The position numbers were made by a program, and so were the translations under genes. From NCBI GenBank assembly GCA_024653775.1, contig JANLHZ010000289.1, positions 1 to 57,904 on the forward strand: DNA of 57,904 nt, in the 5' to 3' direction. Positions 57,634 through 57,904 of the stretch are shown one piece after another (the stretch's first letter is position 1; every line of letters begins with the position of its first letter). The notes beneath the pieces are model-generated. The model made no database searches, was not told where the DNA came from, and saw only the letters and a list, made by a program, of their open reading frames with translations. This DNA is from Planctomycetota bacterium. Lineage in GTDB: Bacteria > Planctomycetota > UBA8742 > JACQVU01 > JANLHZ01.

Positions 57634-57826
57634 TTCCATATTCTATAATATTAAGTATATCGCAGTCTTGGCATTCGCGGGAATTGTGATTGCTTTGATA
57701 TATGCAGTTCAGGATGATGCCGAATCGACATCTGAAGACACAGCACTTGAGAATAGAGAATCCGTCGCTTCCGAACGTCAAGAATCAGTAGCATTATCGA
57801 GGCTGAACCCGCGTTATTCACGATAG
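57620..57826 (+). CDS. Small single-helix membrane protein
   Basis: A 68-residue product whose ATG lies within the last codons of the preceding lipoprotein gene (14-bp overlap). It has one membrane helix (IKYIAVLAFAGIVIALIYAV) and an acidic, probably periplasmic tail. A GAAATTTATGGGGAAG context gives only a weak ribosome site, so translation may depend on the upstream gene. No family was recognised. Confidence 0.5.
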   Translation: MGKSSSIFYNIKYIAVLAFAGIVIALIYAVQDDAESTSEDTALENRESVASERQESVALSRLNPRYSR

Positions 57827-57904
57827 GCAGAAATAAAAATACCCAAGGCGCGAACTTTGCAACGGAGGAGGTGTCTACGCCCCTTTCCGGAATTGCAAGG
57901 AGAA

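Noticed and set aside
1-57904. tRNA, rRNA or well-known riboswitch genes
   Set aside because: No cloverleaf, rRNA segment or recognisable riboswitch core was seen by reading; a covariance-model scan would be needed to exclude small ones.

Overview
The window looks like a chromosome segment of an uncultured or deep-branching Gram-negative bacterium, possibly of planctomycete or candidate-phylum type. The grounds are indirect. There is a giant Asp/Gly/Ser-rich protein with an N-terminal LEERVAPG-type segment, a divergent Hsp70, CxxC zinc-ribbon/HEAT proteins, several very large secreted lipoprotein-like proteins, a split-type glycine decarboxylase subunit, and many small dispersed repeats. No rRNA or tRNA gene was recognised, so the taxonomy is a guess. 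Most genes are GC-rich. Segments at about 1-1380, 37600-38100, 41000-42700 and 56500-57904 are visibly AT-richer and may be acquired.

Layout. 1-2325: an AT-rich pair (exosortase-like membrane protein plus an unknown partner) between two copies of a 23-bp inverted repeat, then a 5'-truncated Rpn-family nuclease gene. 2350-3306: a sugar-nucleotide 3-dehydrogenase (WlbA/WbpB type). 3726-10340: a 2204-residue protein made almost entirely of 11-residue repeats, closed by a strong terminator. 10396-19664: a type III CRISPR locus, all on the minus strand: cas6, leader, a 13-repeat array, cas10, a zinc-ribbon Csm2-like gene, a second csm2, csm3, csm4, a small transposable element, and a CARF-RelE effector gene. 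I find no csm5, csm6, cas1 or cas2. 19867-30678: a ModA-like protein, a GT4 glycosyltransferase, a 1643-residue IPT/TIG plus beta-propeller lipoprotein, a UvrD/Rep helicase and a radical SAM/SPASM protein. 30675-40838: a HEPN-like pair, an aminotransferase/HEAT fusion ORF, a receiver-domain protein, a site-2 protease, a 52-residue HicB-like protein, a PLP aminotransferase, a small HTH protein, an Hsp70 and a zinc-ribbon/HEAT membrane protein. 41004-42865: an ATPase plus small-partner pair with the look of a defence module. 42868-57904: GcvPA, small membrane and zinc-ribbon proteins, a possible nuclease, a large lipoprotein, a receiver/membrane fusion, a GT2 enzyme, a phnW-like remnant, and an FN3/tail-fibre-like lipoprotein followed by a small lipoprotein and a membrane peptide.

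How it works together. The clearest system is the CRISPR locus. Cas6 would cut the array transcript, leaving the usual AUUGAAAC-type handle. A Csm3/Csm4/Csm2 complex would carry the guide. Cas10 keeps both the HD nuclease and GGDD cyclase motifs, so it should make cyclic oligoadenylate. The CARF-RelE protein would sense that signal and attack mRNA on ribosomes. The missing csm5, the duplicated csm2 with one zinc-ribbon fusion, and an element inserted with an 8-bp target duplication that includes the csm4 stop codon make this an unusual variant.

The other recurring theme is small mobile DNA. One family, with GAAACTATCG ends, has a copy sitting in frame inside the aminotransferase/HEAT ORF. A second family shares a core between the CRISPR operon and position 34215.
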